A DNA stretch of 64,000 nt from Herbaspirillum sp. SJZ107 (GTDB lineage Bacteria > Pseudomonadota > Gammaproteobacteria > Burkholderiales > Burkholderiaceae_D): contig NZ_VFNH01000002.1 in assembly GCF_006715485.1 (NCBI RefSeq), positions 62,001-126,000 of the forward strand. The letters run 5' to 3'. How positions within the stretch are numbered: position 1 is the first letter of the stretch; every line of letters begins with the position of its first letter. Positions 7,301-17,069 of the stretch are shown here, piece by piece. Position numbers and translations under genes: made by a program. The notes beneath the pieces were generated by a model. The model had not been told where the DNA came from. It worked only from the letters and a program-made list of their open reading frames with translations, and made no database searches.

Positions 7301-8341
7301 ATGTACCTTGTCCGTCCGGTCGAACCCGCGGATGCCGGCGCCCTCGAGGCCCTGCTCGCGGACTCCATGCCGGGAGTGCATACCCTGCCGCGCACGCGCG
7401 AGAAGATCGCGGCGCTGATCGAGCGCTCGTGCGCCTCGTTCGCGGCCCACGTCGACATCCCCAGCGAAGAAACCTACCTGTTCGTGCTCGAGCACATCGA
7501 GACCCGTGAACTCGTCGGCACCGCCGCCATCCACGCCTCGGCCGGCTCCAACGGCACGTATTTCGCCTTCCGCAACGACGTGATCCAGCAGGTCTCGCGC
7601 GACCTGAACATCAGCCACAGCGTGCACGCGCTGACCCTGTGCTCGGAACTCACCGCGTATTCGCAGCTGTCCGGCTTCACCATCCGCCACCGCGACAGCG
7701 CCGGCCAGGAAGCGGCCCTGCTGTCGCGCGCCAGGCTGCTCTACGCGGTGCTGGCGCCGCACCGCTTCGGCGACCGTTTCTTCGTGCCGCTGGCCGGCGT
7801 CACCGACGACGAAGGCCAGTCGCCGTTCTGGGACGCCCTGGGACGCAAGTTCTTCAAGATGGATTTCCTGGACGCCGAACGCACCATCGGCGGTGCCCGC
7901 AACCGCACCCTGATCGTCGAGCTGATGCCGCATTATCCGGTCTACGTGCCGCTGCTGCCCGGACCGGCGCAGGCGGCCATGGGCCAGATCCATCCGGACG
8001 GCGAACTGGCGTTCGACCTGCTCACCGAAGAAGGCTTCGAGGCCGACGAATACATCGACATCTTCGACGGCGGCCCGATCCTGCAAGCCCACAAGAACGC
8101 GCTGCGCTCGTTTTCGGGCGCCATGGTGCGGCGCGTGGTGGCTCCGGCGCGCGGACCCGCCGCGCCGGCCCAGCTGGACACGATGGTCACCTACGCCGTG
8201 GCCAGCAGCGAGCGCAACTTCCGCGCCATCGTCGTGCCCTGCGCGCCGGCCGAAAGCTTCGATGCCCTGTGCCTGCCGGCCTGGGCCCAGCAGGCGCTCG
8301 GCGTGGCGCCGGGCGACAACGTCATCTGCGTGCGCATCTGA
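7301..8341 (+). CDS. aruF: Arginine N-succinyltransferase, alpha subunit
   Basis: Encodes 346 residues of the AstA family, with typical stretches VRPVEPADAGALEALL at the N-terminus, FWDALGRKFFKMDFLDAE near residue 190 and EGFEADEYIDIFDGGP near residue 245. It transfers succinate from succinyl-CoA to the alpha-amino group of arginine, the first committed step. Pseudomonas and relatives use two homologous subunits, and the beta partner follows 13 bp later. The start follows TTTCGGGAGCC, giving GGAG about 7 nt from the ATG. Confidence 0.93.
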   Translation: MYLVRPVEPADAGALEALLADSMPGVHTLPRTREKIAALIERSCASFAAHVDIPSEETYLFVLEHIETRELVGTAAIHASAGSNGTYFAFRNDVIQQVSRDLNISHSVHALTLCSELTAYSQLSGFTIRHRDSAGQEAALLSRARLLYAVLAPHRFGDRFFVPLAGVTDDEGQSPFWDALGRKFFKMDFLDAERTIGGARNRTLIVELMPHYPVYVPLLPGPAQAAMGQIHPDGELAFDLLTEEGFEADEYIDIFDGGPILQAHKNALRSFSGAMVRRVVAPARGPAAPAQLDTMVTYAVASSERNFRAIVVPCAPAESFDALCLPAWAQQALGVAPGDNVICVRI

Positions 8342-8354
8342 AGGAACTCCAACC

Positions 8355-9389
8355 ATGCTCGTAATACGCGCAATCACCCTGGACGACATCGACCCCCTGA
8401 TCGAGATGGCGCGCCAGGTCGGCAGCGGAATGACCACCCTGAAGCCGGACCGTGCCATGCTGGGCGAACGCGTGAACATCGCGGTGGCCTCGTTCGCCCA
8501 GACCATTCCGCCGGAAGAACGCGACTACATGTTCGTGATGGAAGACACCGCCGGCGGCCGTCTGGCCGGCGTCTGTGCGATCAAGGCCGCGGTCGGCCTC
8601 ACGGAACCGTTCTACAACTACCGCATCGGCACCCTGGTGCACCACAGCCGCGAACTGAACGTGTTCACGCGCATGGACACCCTGTACCTGTCGAACGACC
8701 TCACCGGGTCGACCGAGCTGTGCTCGCTGTTCCTGATGCCGGAATACCGCACCGGCTCGAACGGCAAGTGGCTGTCGAAAAGCCGCTTCCTGTTCATCGC
8801 CCAGTTCCAGCACCTGTTCACCGAAAAGATCATCGCCGAGATGCGCGGCTACCAGGCCGAGGACGGCACCTCGCCGTTCTACGAAGGCCTGGGCCGCCAT
8901 TTCTTCAAGATGGATTTCAACCACGTCGACGGCCTGACCGCGATCGGCAAGAAGTCCTTCATCGCCGAGCTGATGCCACGCCAGCCCCTGTACGTGGCCT
9001 ACCTGCCGGACGACGCCCAGCAAGTCATCGGCCAGGTGCACCGCTCGACCCAGCCGGCGCGCAGGCTGCTGGAGCAGGAGGGCATGCACTACGAAGGCTA
9101 CGTCGACATCTTCGATGCCGGCCCCGTCCTGCAGGGCCGCGTGACCGAGCTGCGCGCGGTGCGCGACAGCGTGCTGACCGTGGCCGACGAAGGCCAGCCG
9201 GAAGGCGAATGCGACGTCACGCTGGTGTCGAACACCCGCATCGACGATTTCCGCATGATCCTGACGCAAGCCTGCGCCGGCGGCACCCAGGTGTCGCTGT
9301 CGGCACGCGAACTGCAACTGCTGCATTGCCAGGCGGGCGACCCGGTGCGCACGCTGTCACTCAATGTAAGGAAGAACGTACATGGCTAA
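8355..9389 (+). CDS. aruG: Arginine N-succinyltransferase, beta subunit
   Basis: Encodes 344 residues, paralogous to the preceding gene: MLVIRAITLDDIDPLIEMA at the N-terminus, FYEGLGRHFFKMDFNHVD and EGMHYEGYVDIFDAGP at matching places. Together they form the heteromeric arginine/ornithine succinyltransferase of the Pseudomonas type. The start at 8355 follows AAGGAACTCCAACC. The frame is open further upstream into aruF, but those residues do not resemble the family. The 3' end overlaps aruD by 8 bp, indicating translational coupling. Confidence 0.92.
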   Translation: MLVIRAITLDDIDPLIEMARQVGSGMTTLKPDRAMLGERVNIAVASFAQTIPPEERDYMFVMEDTAGGRLAGVCAIKAAVGLTEPFYNYRIGTLVHHSRELNVFTRMDTLYLSNDLTGSTELCSLFLMPEYRTGSNGKWLSKSRFLFIAQFQHLFTEKIIAEMRGYQAEDGTSPFYEGLGRHFFKMDFNHVDGLTAIGKKSFIAELMPRQPLYVAYLPDDAQQVIGQVHRSTQPARRLLEQEGMHYEGYVDIFDAGPVLQGRVTELRAVRDSVLTVADEGQPEGECDVTLVSNTRIDDFRMILTQACAGGTQVSLSARELQLLHCQAGDPVRTLSLNVRKNVHG

Positions 9390-10860
9390 TCTGTCGAACT
9401 ACATCAACGGCGAATGGGTCTCAGGTAGTGGTCCCGAGCTGGTCACCGTCGATCCTTCCACCGGCGCCCGGACCTGGACCAGCAATGCGTCCACGAGCGA
9501 AGACGTGGCGCGCGCCGTGCAGGCCGCGCACGACGCCTTCGAAGACTGGGCGCTGCGCCCGCTGCAGGAGCGCATCGCGATCTGCCAGCGCTTCCGCGAC
9601 CTGCTGAAAGAGCACAACGATGACCTGGCCGCGATCATCGCCGAGGAAGTCGGCAAGCCGCTGTGGGAAGCGCGTACCGAAGTGACGACCATGGCCAACA
9701 AGGTCGACATCTCGGTCCAGTCGCACGCGGCGCGCACCGGCGAAACCAGTGCCAAGGTGGCCGACGGCGACGCCGTGCTGCGCCATCGTCCGCACGGCGT
9801 GTTCGCCGTGTTCGGCCCGTACAACTTCCCCGGCCACCTGCCGAACGGCCACATCGTGCCGGCCCTGATCGCCGGCAACACGCTGGTGTTCAAGCCCAGC
9901 GAATACGCGCCGCGCACGGCCGTGCGCACGGTGGAACTCTGGATCGAAGCCGGCCTGCCGCAGGGCGTGCTAAACCTGGTCAACGGCGGCCGCGATACCG
10001 GCATCGCCCTGGGCCAGGCCGACGTCGACGGCGTGCTGTTCACCGGCAGCAGCCAGACCGGCGCTGCGCTGCACAAGCAGTTCGGCGGCCAGCCGGGCAA
10101 GATGCTGGCGCTGGAAATGGGCGGCAACAACCCGCTCGTCGTCTGGGATCTCGGTGGCAACGACAAGGACGTGGACGCCGCCGTGCACCACACTGTGATG
10201 TCGGCCTTTATCTCGGCCGGCCAGCGCTGCACCTGCGCGCGCCGCCTGGTGGTGCAGGACACGCCGGCAGGCCAGGCTTTCATCGAGCGCCTGGTCGAGG
10301 TGGCCGGCAAGCTGGCAGTGGGGCCGTCGAACGCCGATCCGCAGCCCTTCATGGGCCCGGTCGTCTCGAGCGCAGTGGCTGCGCGCCTGGTCGAAGCGCA
10401 GTCGATGATGGAGGAGAAGGGCGGCAAGGTCCTGCTGCGCATGCGCCAGCCGGATCCGAACGCCGGGTTTGTGAGCGCCGGTATCGTCGACGTCACCGAT
10501 GCGCAAGGCATCCCGGACGAGGAGTGGTTCGGCCCGCTGCTGCAGGTGATCCGCGTGAGCGACTTCGATACCGCGATAAAAGCTGCCAACGCCACCCAGT
10601 TCGGCCTGGCCGCGGCGCTGCTGTCGCCGTCCGAAGACCTGTGGAAGCGCTTCGCCGTCAAGGCGCGCGCCGGCGTGGTCAACTGGAACCGTCCGACCAC
10701 CGGCGCGGCCAGCTCGGCCCCGTTCGGCGGCGTCGGCAAGTCGGGCAACCACCGCCCGAGCGCCTACTACGCCGCCGATTACTGCGCCTACCCGGTCGCC
10801 TCGATCGAAAACGCCGCGCTCGAGATGCCGGCCAAACTCTCCCCGGGACTCAGCTTCTAA
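9382..10860 (+). CDS. aruD: Succinylglutamate-semialdehyde dehydrogenase
   Basis: Encodes 492 residues of the NAD(P)-dependent aldehyde dehydrogenase family. Motifs include [42 protein letters not shown] with the general-base Glu, and [13 protein letters not shown] with the catalytic Cys. It oxidises N-succinylglutamate semialdehyde to N-succinylglutamate, step four of the pathway. The start codon lies inside the last codons of aruG, after AAGGAAGAACGTAC. The stop TAA shares its last A with the ATG of aruB. Confidence 0.94.
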   Translation: MANLSNYINGEWVSGSGPELVTVDPSTGARTWTSNASTSEDVARAVQAAHDAFEDWALRPLQERIAICQRFRDLLKEHNDDLAAIIAEEVGKPLWEARTEVTTMANKVDISVQSHAARTGETSAKVADGDAVLRHRPHGVFAVFGPYNFPGHLPNGHIVPALIAGNTLVFKPSEYAPRTAVRTVELWIEAGLPQGVLNLVNGGRDTGIALGQADVDGVLFTGSSQTGAALHKQFGGQPGKMLALEMGGNNPLVVWDLGGNDKDVDAAVHHTVMSAFISAGQRCTCARRLVVQDTPAGQAFIERLVEVAGKLAVGPSNADPQPFMGPVVSSAVAARLVEAQSMMEEKGGKVLLRMRQPDPNAGFVSAGIVDVTDAQGIPDEEWFGPLLQVIRVSDFDTAIKAANATQFGLAAALLSPSEDLWKRFAVKARAGVVNWNRPTTGAASSAPFGGVGKSGNHRPSAYYAADYCAYPVASIENAALEMPAKLSPGLSF

Positions 10861-12203
10861 TGTACAACGCCCGCGAATTCAACTTCGATGGCCTGGTCGG
10901 CCCATCGCACAACTATGCCGGCCTCTCGTTCGGCAACGTCGCCTCCTTCAACAACGTCAAGAGCGCGTCGAATCCGCGCCAGGCCGCCCTGCAGGGGCTG
11001 GCCAAGATGCGGGCACTGGCCGCGCGCGGCTTCGCCCAGGCGGTGCTGCCGCCGCAGGCGCGTCCGAACTTCCGCCTGCTGCGCCAGCTCGGCTTTTCCG
11101 GGAGCGACGCCGACGTGCTGGCCCACGCCTGGCGCGAAGCGCCGGTGATCCTGGCCTGCGCCTATTCGGCCTCGCCGATGTGGACCGCCAATGCCGCCAC
11201 CGTCAGCCCCTCCGCCGACAGCGCGGACGGCCGCGTGCATTTCACCGCCGCCAACCTGAACAACAAGCTGCACCGCGCGGAAGAACACATCCAGTCGACC
11301 CGCACGCTGCGCGCGCTGTTCGCCGACCCAGAGCGCTTCGTGGTGCACGATCCGCTGCCTTCCACACCCGCTTTCGGTGACGAGGGGGCCGCCAACCACA
11401 CGCGCTTTGCCAGTGCCCACGGCGCCGCCGGCGTCGAGTTCTTCGTGTATGGCCGCGTCGAGTTCGACCCGTCCGCACCGAGTCCGAAAAAATACCCGGC
11501 ACGCCAGACCCTGGAAGCCTCGCAGGCGATCGCGCGCCTGCACGGCCTCGACCCGGCGCGCACCGTGTTCGCCTCGCAGAACCCGGACGTGATCGACCAG
11601 GGCGTGTTCCACAACGACGTGATCGCGGTCGGCAACGGCAACGTGTTGTTCTACCACGAGCAGGCCTTTGCCGACGAAGCGGCCACGCTGGATGCCTTGC
11701 GCCGCGCACTGGCGAATGTCGACACCGACCTGCATGCGGTGCGGGTGGACAGCGGCGTGGTGCCGCTGGCCGACGCCGTGGCGAGCTACCTGTTCAACAG
11801 CCAGCTGCTGTCCAAGCCGGACGGCCGCATGGCGCTGGTGGTGCCGCACGAATGCCGCGAGAACGCCAGCGTGGCGCGCTACCTGGACGGCCTGGTCGGC
11901 GGCGGCGGCGTGATCGACGAGCTGATCGAATTCGACCTGCGCCAGAGCATGCGCAACGGCGGCGGGCCGGCCTGCCTGCGCCTGCGCGTCAGCCTGACCG
12001 ACGCCGAGGCGGCCGCCATGCACCAGGGCGTGATCATGACCGAGGACCTGTATGCGCGCCTGGTGCCCTGGGTCGAGCGCCACTACCGCGACCGCCTCGA
12101 GCCGAAGGACCTGGCCGACCCGCAGCTGGCGCTGGAGTGCGCGCAGGCGCTGGAGGCGCTGGAAGGCATCCTCGGCTTGCCGGGCCTGTACGACCTGTCG
12201 TAA
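10860..12203 (+). CDS. aruB: N-succinylarginine dihydrolase
   Basis: Encodes 447 residues (the family is about 440-450). The N-terminus [20 protein letters not shown] is diagnostic of AstB, a member of the amidinotransferase/pentein fold. [17 protein letters not shown] and the C-terminal [17 protein letters not shown] match the family, with the conserved GGGPACLR and the catalytic Cys in it. It hydrolyses N2-succinylarginine to succinylornithine, CO2 and two ammonia. The ATG overlaps the aruD stop as TAATG, so translation is coupled. The frame remains open far upstream in aruD, but that portion is not part of the protein. Confidence 0.95.
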   Translation: MYNAREFNFDGLVGPSHNYAGLSFGNVASFNNVKSASNPRQAALQGLAKMRALAARGFAQAVLPPQARPNFRLLRQLGFSGSDADVLAHAWREAPVILACAYSASPMWTANAATVSPSADSADGRVHFTAANLNNKLHRAEEHIQSTRTLRALFADPERFVVHDPLPSTPAFGDEGAANHTRFASAHGAAGVEFFVYGRVEFDPSAPSPKKYPARQTLEASQAIARLHGLDPARTVFASQNPDVIDQGVFHNDVIAVGNGNVLFYHEQAFADEAATLDALRRALANVDTDLHAVRVDSGVVPLADAVASYLFNSQLLSKPDGRMALVVPHECRENASVARYLDGLVGGGGVIDELIEFDLRQSMRNGGGPACLRLRVSLTDAEAAAMHQGVIMTEDLYARLVPWVERHYRDRLEPKDLADPQLALECAQALEALEGILGLPGLYDLS

Positions 12204-12219
12204 GAGATTCAGCAGCACC

Positions 12220-12245
12220 GCCCCGGCAGCATGGGGGCATGTTTT
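12220..12245 (+). terminator. Weak hairpin between aruB and gdhB
   Basis: GCCCC (12220-12224) pairs with GGGGC (12234-12238) across a 9-nt loop and is followed by ATGTTTT. The stem is short, so termination would be partial at best. It may lower gdhB expression relative to the aru genes. Confidence 0.35.
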
Positions 12246-12347
12246 AATTGGCATCTGGACGGGACAACCCCGCTCGAATAAAAGCCCGGCAACGCGCAGC
12301 CACAAGCCGCAGCGGTGCGGGTCTACACAATCGTAATGGAGATGTAA

Positions 12348-15300
12348 ATGAACAAAGACATGCCGCAGGACCTGCGTACCCGTACGCTGGCCCTGGTGAA
12401 CGAAAAAAGTGCGGAAAACAGCCCCGCAGGCGATGCCGGGCAGGTCGGCGCGCTGATCAGCGCCTGGCTCGGCGCCCTCGACGACGAGGACCTGGCCGGC
12501 GTCGCTCCCGACAGCCTGGCCGCCATCCTGCAGGATGGCTTCACCCAGGTGTCGCAGCGTAGTACGCCGGGTTGCCAGATCGCCCGGATGCGCTACACCG
12601 ACGGGCGCTGCGGCATGTCGACCGCCCTGCTGATCCTGAACGAGGACATGCCCTACCTGGTCGATTCCTTCGTGATGGCGCTGCGCCGCCAGCGCGTGGT
12701 CGCCTCTGGCGTGATGAATGCCGTGCTGCCGGTCCGCCGCGATGCGAACGGCAGCGTCGCCGCCGTCGGCGAAGCCGGCGCGCCGCTGGAATCCTATGTG
12801 CTGTGCCTGCTGGCCGAAGACCTGCCGGCGGACGAGCTGAACGCGCTGGTCGAGCGCCTGCAGATGGTGGCGCGCGACGCCGCCGTGGTGCACCGCGACG
12901 CCGTCGCCATGCGCGACCGCATGACCGCCGTCGCCGCCGCCAGCGACCAGGGCACGCCCTCGGGCCAGGAAGTCGCCGCCTTCCTGGAGTGGGCCAAGAA
13001 CGAAGGCTTCGAGCCCTTCGGCTACGCTTATTACTTCGTCAAGCCGGGCGTGCGCGAACTGGAACGCGACATCCCGAGCCGCATCGGCGTGCTGCAGGAT
13101 ACGGCGCACCCGGTGTACGGCACCTGCCTCAAGAACATCCCGGGCGACTTCGAGATCCTGTCGCGCCGCGAAGAGACGCTGTCGATCGTCAAGGCCGACG
13201 TGGCCGGCACCCTGCACCGCGACCAGCCGCTCGACTTCATCGGCGTGCGCGCCACCGACACCCAGGGCAACACCGTCGGCGAGCACTGCTTCGTCGGCCT
13301 GTTCACCCGCGCCGCCACCGCGACCCCGCTGGCGCGCCTGCCGTTCGCGCGCGGCCGCGTGGCCAAGGTGCTCGGCATCGCCGGCGTGCGCCAGGAAGGC
13401 TTCCGCGCCGAGAAATTCATCGAGATCCTGGAATCGCTGCCGCGCACCGAAGCGCTGGAAGCCGATCCGGAATGGCTGGCCCAGGTCTGCAGCGCCGTGG
13501 TCTCGCTGTACAAGCAGCCGCGCGCGAAAGTCTTTGCGCGGCGCGACGTGTATGCGCGCCACCTGAACGTGCTGGTCTACCTGCCGCGCGAGCGCTACAG
13601 CGCCGCCGTGGTGGCCGCCCTGGCGCAGGCCCTGAAGGACAGCTCGGGCGCGATCGACGTGCGCTCGCAGACCCTGGTGGCGGACGGCCCGCTGGCCCGC
13701 GTCTACCTGATCGCCCAGGCCGCGCGCAATCCGCTCGACCTCGAGACCGACATCCAGAAGCCGCTGCTGTCGGTGCTGGACGGCTGGCACGACCGCTACA
13801 CGCTGCTGACCGAAGACATCGAAGATGTCCCGACCCGCAACGCGCTGCGCAAGATCATGCCGACGCTGCCGGTCAACTACGTCGCCTCGACCGATCCGGA
13901 AGTCGCCTTCCGCGACCTGTGCGCGCTGCTGAACAACGGCCAGCCGGATCACGTGTCGGTGCGCATCGAGAGCCAGGCCGCCGGTGGCGCGTCGATCCGC
14001 CTGTACTCGACCGGCAGCGTGCCCTCGCTGTCGCGCATCCTGCCGGCGCTGCAGAACGCCGGCATCGCGATCGACCGCGAGCAGGCCTTCGCCATCACGA
14101 CCAACGACGGTGCGCGCCACTTCGTCACCAGCCTGATCGTCGACGCGGAATCCGCCGCCAAGCTGGCGCAGCCGGGCATCGCCGACGTCGCCGAGGAACT
14201 GTTCGCGGCCCTGTTCAACGATTCGGCCGAAGACGGCCGCCTGAACGGCCTGGCCATCGAAGGCGGCCTGTCGCTGCGCGAAGTGCAGCTGGTCCGCGCC
14301 TACATCAGCTACTGGCGCCAGGCCGGCAGCAAGTTCTCGACCCGCTACATGGCCGAAACCCTGCGCCTGCGCGCCGGCCTGGTCAAGGGGCTGGTCGACG
14401 GTTTTACCCAGCGCTTCAACCCGGCCTTGAGCGCCGAGGAACGCGACGCCGCGGCCGTCAAGCTGGCCGAGCTGAAAGCCGGCCTGGCCGCGGTCAACCA
14501 CGCCGATACCGAGGAAATCATGGCGGCACTGGTCGACCTGGTGATGGCGACGGTACGCACCAACTACTTCCAGAACGACGGTGAAAAAATCATCTTCAAG
14601 TTCGACACCAGCAACCTGGCGCTGGTGCCGGAACCGCGTCCGTTCCGCGAAATCTACGTGTTCTCGCGCCGCTTCGAAGGCGTGCACCTGCGCGGCGGTC
14701 CGGTCGCCCGCGGCGGCCTGCGCTGGTCGGACCGCATGGAAGACTACCGCACCGAGGTGCTGGGCCTGGTGAAGGCGCAGATGGTCAAGAACGCGGTCAT
14801 CGTGCCGGCCGGTTCCAAGGGCGGCTTCGTCTGCAAGCAGATGCCGAAGGATGCCGCCCGTGAGGTGGTGGCGGCGGAAGGCGAAGCCGTCTACCGCCTG
14901 TTCATCGCCAGCCTGCTGGAAGTGACCGACAACCGCGTGCGCGGCGACATCGTGCCGCCTTCCGACACCGTGCGCTACGACCAGGACGATCCGTACCTGG
15001 TGGTGGCCGCCGACAAGGGCACCGCGACCTTCTCCGACATCGCCAACAGCATCGCCGTCTCGCGCGGCTTCTGGCTGGGCGACGCCTTTGCCTCGGGCGG
15101 CTCCAACGGCTACGACCACAAGAAGATGGGCATCACGGCCAAGGGCGCCTTCGAGGCCGTCAAGCGCCACTTCTACGAGATGGGCCACGACATGAACACC
15201 ACCCCGGTGACCATGGTCGGCGTGGGCGACATGTCGGGCGACGTGTTCGGCAACGGCGTGCTGCTGTCGCGCCAATTGAAAGTGCTGGCGGCGTTCGACC

Positions 15301-17066
15301 ACCGCCACATCTTCCTGGACCCGAACCCGGACGTCATCGTCTCCTTCAACGAACGCCAGCGCATGTTCGCGCTGCCGCGTTCCTCGTGGGAAGACTATGA
15401 CAAGAACCTGATCTCGGAAGGCGGCGGCGTGTTCCCGCGCACCGCGCGCCACATCGAGCTGTCGCCGCAGGTGCGCGCGGCCCTCGACATCGAGGCAACC
15501 AGCCTGAGTCCGGAAGAGCTGATGCACCGCATCCTGCTGGCGCCGGTCGACCTGTTCTACAACGGCGGCATCGGTACCTACATCAAGTCGTCGGCCGAGA
15601 CCCATGCGCAGGTGAAGGACCGCGCCAACGACAACATCCGCGTCAACGGCAACGAGCTGCGCGTGAAGGTCGTGGCCGAAGGCGGCAACCTGGGCGCGAC
15701 CCAGGCCGGCCGCATCGAATTCGCCCTGGCCGGCGGCCGCATCTTCACCGATGCGATCGACAACTCGGCCGGCGTGGATTGCTCGGACCACGAAGTCAAC
15801 GTCAAGATCTGGCTCGACACCGAAGTCAACGCCGGCCAGCTGCCGGAAGCGGACCGCAACCGCATCCTCAACGAAATGACCGGCGACATCGAGCACCTGG
15901 TCCTGCGCGACAACACGCTGCAGACCCACCTGCTGGTGCGCGAAGCCCAGGCCCAGTCCAGCCCCGCGGTGGTGGACGGCTATGCGGCCCTGATCGCCAG
16001 CCTGGAAGCCGAGGGTGCCGTCTCGCGCGAGCTGGAACAGCTGCCGAGCGAGACCGAGCTTGCCCGCCGCAAGGCGCTCGGCCAGGGCCTCACCACGCCG
16101 GAACTGGCGGTGGTGGTCGCCAACGTCAAGAACCGCTTCAAGCGCACCCTGGCGGCCCTGCCGCTGACGGCGCAGCCGTGGGCCGAGACCATCCTGCGTC
16201 CGTACTTCCCGAAACAGCTGGTCGCCACCCGCGATCCGCTGGCGCACCCGCTGGCCAACGCCATCCTGGCGACCGTGCTGGCCAACGAAGCGGTCAACCG
16301 CTGCGGCCCGCTGATGCTGCGCGACCTGGCGCTCGAGCACCGCATCGACGATGCGGAAGTCGTGAAAGCCTGGGGCCAGGCCTGGGCCGCGCTGCACCTG
16401 GCGCCGGTGTTCGAGGCACTCGACAACGACGCCCTGAACGTGCCGCGCGACGTCTCGCAGGCGGTCGACGCCCGCACCCGCGTGATGCTGCGCACCGTGA
16501 TCGAAGGCGTGCTGTCGCTGCCGGCGGAGCAGGCCGGCGCCGGCGGCATGGACGAGCTGTCCAAGCTGTTCGCCACCCCGGAACAGCTGCGCCAGCTGGT
16601 CCCGGCCAAGCTGGATGCCGACAGCCATGCGGGCCTGCCGCCTTCGTTTGCGCAAGCCTGGAAGGCGGTCGACACGGTGGAGGCGCTGGCTGCCTTCCTG
16701 TTCGCCGCGGTCTCGGTGCAGCGTCCGCAAGGCCTGTCGCTGGCCGAGTTCCTGCACGTCGGCCTGCTGCTGCGCGGCGCCGCCGGCCTCGACGTGCTGG
16801 AGCGCGGCCTGAAGCTGCCGGCCACCAGCAAGTCGCAGGAACAGCTGCGCAACTACGCGCTGCAAGCCCTGCGCCGCACCCAGCAGCGCATGCTGCTGCA
16901 GGTGCTGGAACGGGCCAAGCAGGGCGGCGACATGCAGGCCGCAGTGCACGAGCTGACCGCGGCGATGGGCCTGGGCGGCCAGGCCCAGCCGACCGACCTG
17001 GAACAGGCGATGCTGGACGTCTGGTCGCTGTCGGAAGGCAGCAGCCCGGAACGGCTGGCGGCGTAA
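12348..17066 (+). CDS. gdhB: NAD-specific glutamate dehydrogenase, large (GDH-180) type
   Basis: Encodes 1572 residues, the expected size for the 180-kDa class of NAD-glutamate dehydrogenase. The regulatory N-terminal half (about 1-720) contains ACT-like regions. The catalytic part includes HLRGGPVARGGLRWSDR, KNAVIVPAGSKGGFV with the catalytic Lys, GVGDMSGDVFGNGVLLSRQ, and AEGGNLGATQAGRIEFAL in the NAD-binding domain. It deaminates glutamate to 2-oxoglutarate and ammonia. The Pseudomonas aeruginosa homologue GdhB is arginine-inducible through ArgR. Here the gene is inserted between aruB and aruE, so pathway end product and consuming enzyme are encoded together. The start follows AATGGAGATGTAA. 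Confidence 0.96.
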   Translation: MNKDMPQDLRTRTLALVNEKSAENSPAGDAGQVGALISAWLGALDDEDLAGVAPDSLAAILQDGFTQVSQRSTPGCQIARMRYTDGRCGMSTALLILNEDMPYLVDSFVMALRRQRVVASGVMNAVLPVRRDANGSVAAVGEAGAPLESYVLCLLAEDLPADELNALVERLQMVARDAAVVHRDAVAMRDRMTAVAAASDQGTPSGQEVAAFLEWAKNEGFEPFGYAYYFVKPGVRELERDIPSRIGVLQDTAHPVYGTCLKNIPGDFEILSRREETLSIVKADVAGTLHRDQPLDFIGVRATDTQGNTVGEHCFVGLFTRAATATPLARLPFARGRVAKVLGIAGVRQEGFRAEKFIEILESLPRTEALEADPEWLAQVCSAVVSLYKQPRAKVFARRDVYARHLNVLVYLPRERYSAAVVAALAQALKDSSGAIDVRSQTLVADGPLARVYLIAQAARNPLDLETDIQKPLLSVLDGWHDRYTLLTEDIEDVPTRNALRKIMPTLPVNYVASTDPEVAFRDLCALLNNGQPDHVSVRIESQAAGGASIRLYSTGSVPSLSRILPALQNAGIAIDREQAFAITTNDGARHFVTSLIVDAESAAKLAQPGIADVAEELFAALFNDSAEDGRLNGLAIEGGLSLREVQLVRAYISYWRQAGSKFSTRYMAETLRLRAGLVKGLVDGFTQRFNPALSAEERDAAAVKLAELKAGLAAVNHADTEEIMAALVDLVMATVRTNYFQNDGEKIIFKFDTSNLALVPEPRPFREIYVFSRRFEGVHLRGGPVARGGLRWSDRMEDYRTEVLGLVKAQMVKNAVIVPAGSKGGFVCKQMPKDAAREVVAAEGEAVYRLFIASLLEVTDNRVRGDIVPPSDTVRYDQDDPYLVVAADKGTATFSDIANSIAVSRGFWLGDAFASGGSNGYDHKKMGITAKGAFEAVKRHFYEMGHDMNTTPVTMVGVGDMSGDVFGNGVLLSRQLKVLAAFDHRHIFLDPNPDVIVSFNERQRMFALPRSSWEDYDKNLISEGGGVFPRTARHIELSPQVRAALDIEATSLSPEELMHRILLAPVDLFYNGGIGTYIKSSAETHAQVKDRANDNIRVNGNELRVKVVAEGGNLGATQAGRIEFALAGGRIFTDAIDNSAGVDCSDHEVNVKIWLDTEVNAGQLPEADRNRILNEMTGDIEHLVLRDNTLQTHLLVREAQAQSSPAVVDGYAALIASLEAEGAVSRELEQLPSETELARRKALGQGLTTPELAVVVANVKNRFKRTLAALPLTAQPWAETILRPYFPKQLVATRDPLAHPLANAILATVLANEAVNRCGPLMLRDLALEHRIDDAEVVKAWGQAWAALHLAPVFEALDNDALNVPRDVSQAVDARTRVMLRTVIEGVLSLPAEQAGAGGMDELSKLFATPEQLRQLVPAKLDADSHAGLPPSFAQAWKAVDTVEALAAFLFAAVSVQRPQGLSLAEFLHVGLLLRGAAGLDVLERGLKLPATSKSQEQLRNYALQALRRTQQRMLLQVLERAKQGGDMQAAVHELTAAMGLGGQAQPTDLEQAMLDVWSLSEGSSPERLAA

Positions 17067-17069
17067 GCG

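Noticed and set aside
9663..10859. Upstream in-frame extension of aruB within aruD
   Set aside because: The frame is open but the residues are an Arg/Gly-rich shadow of aruD. The family N-terminus begins at the ATG at 10860.
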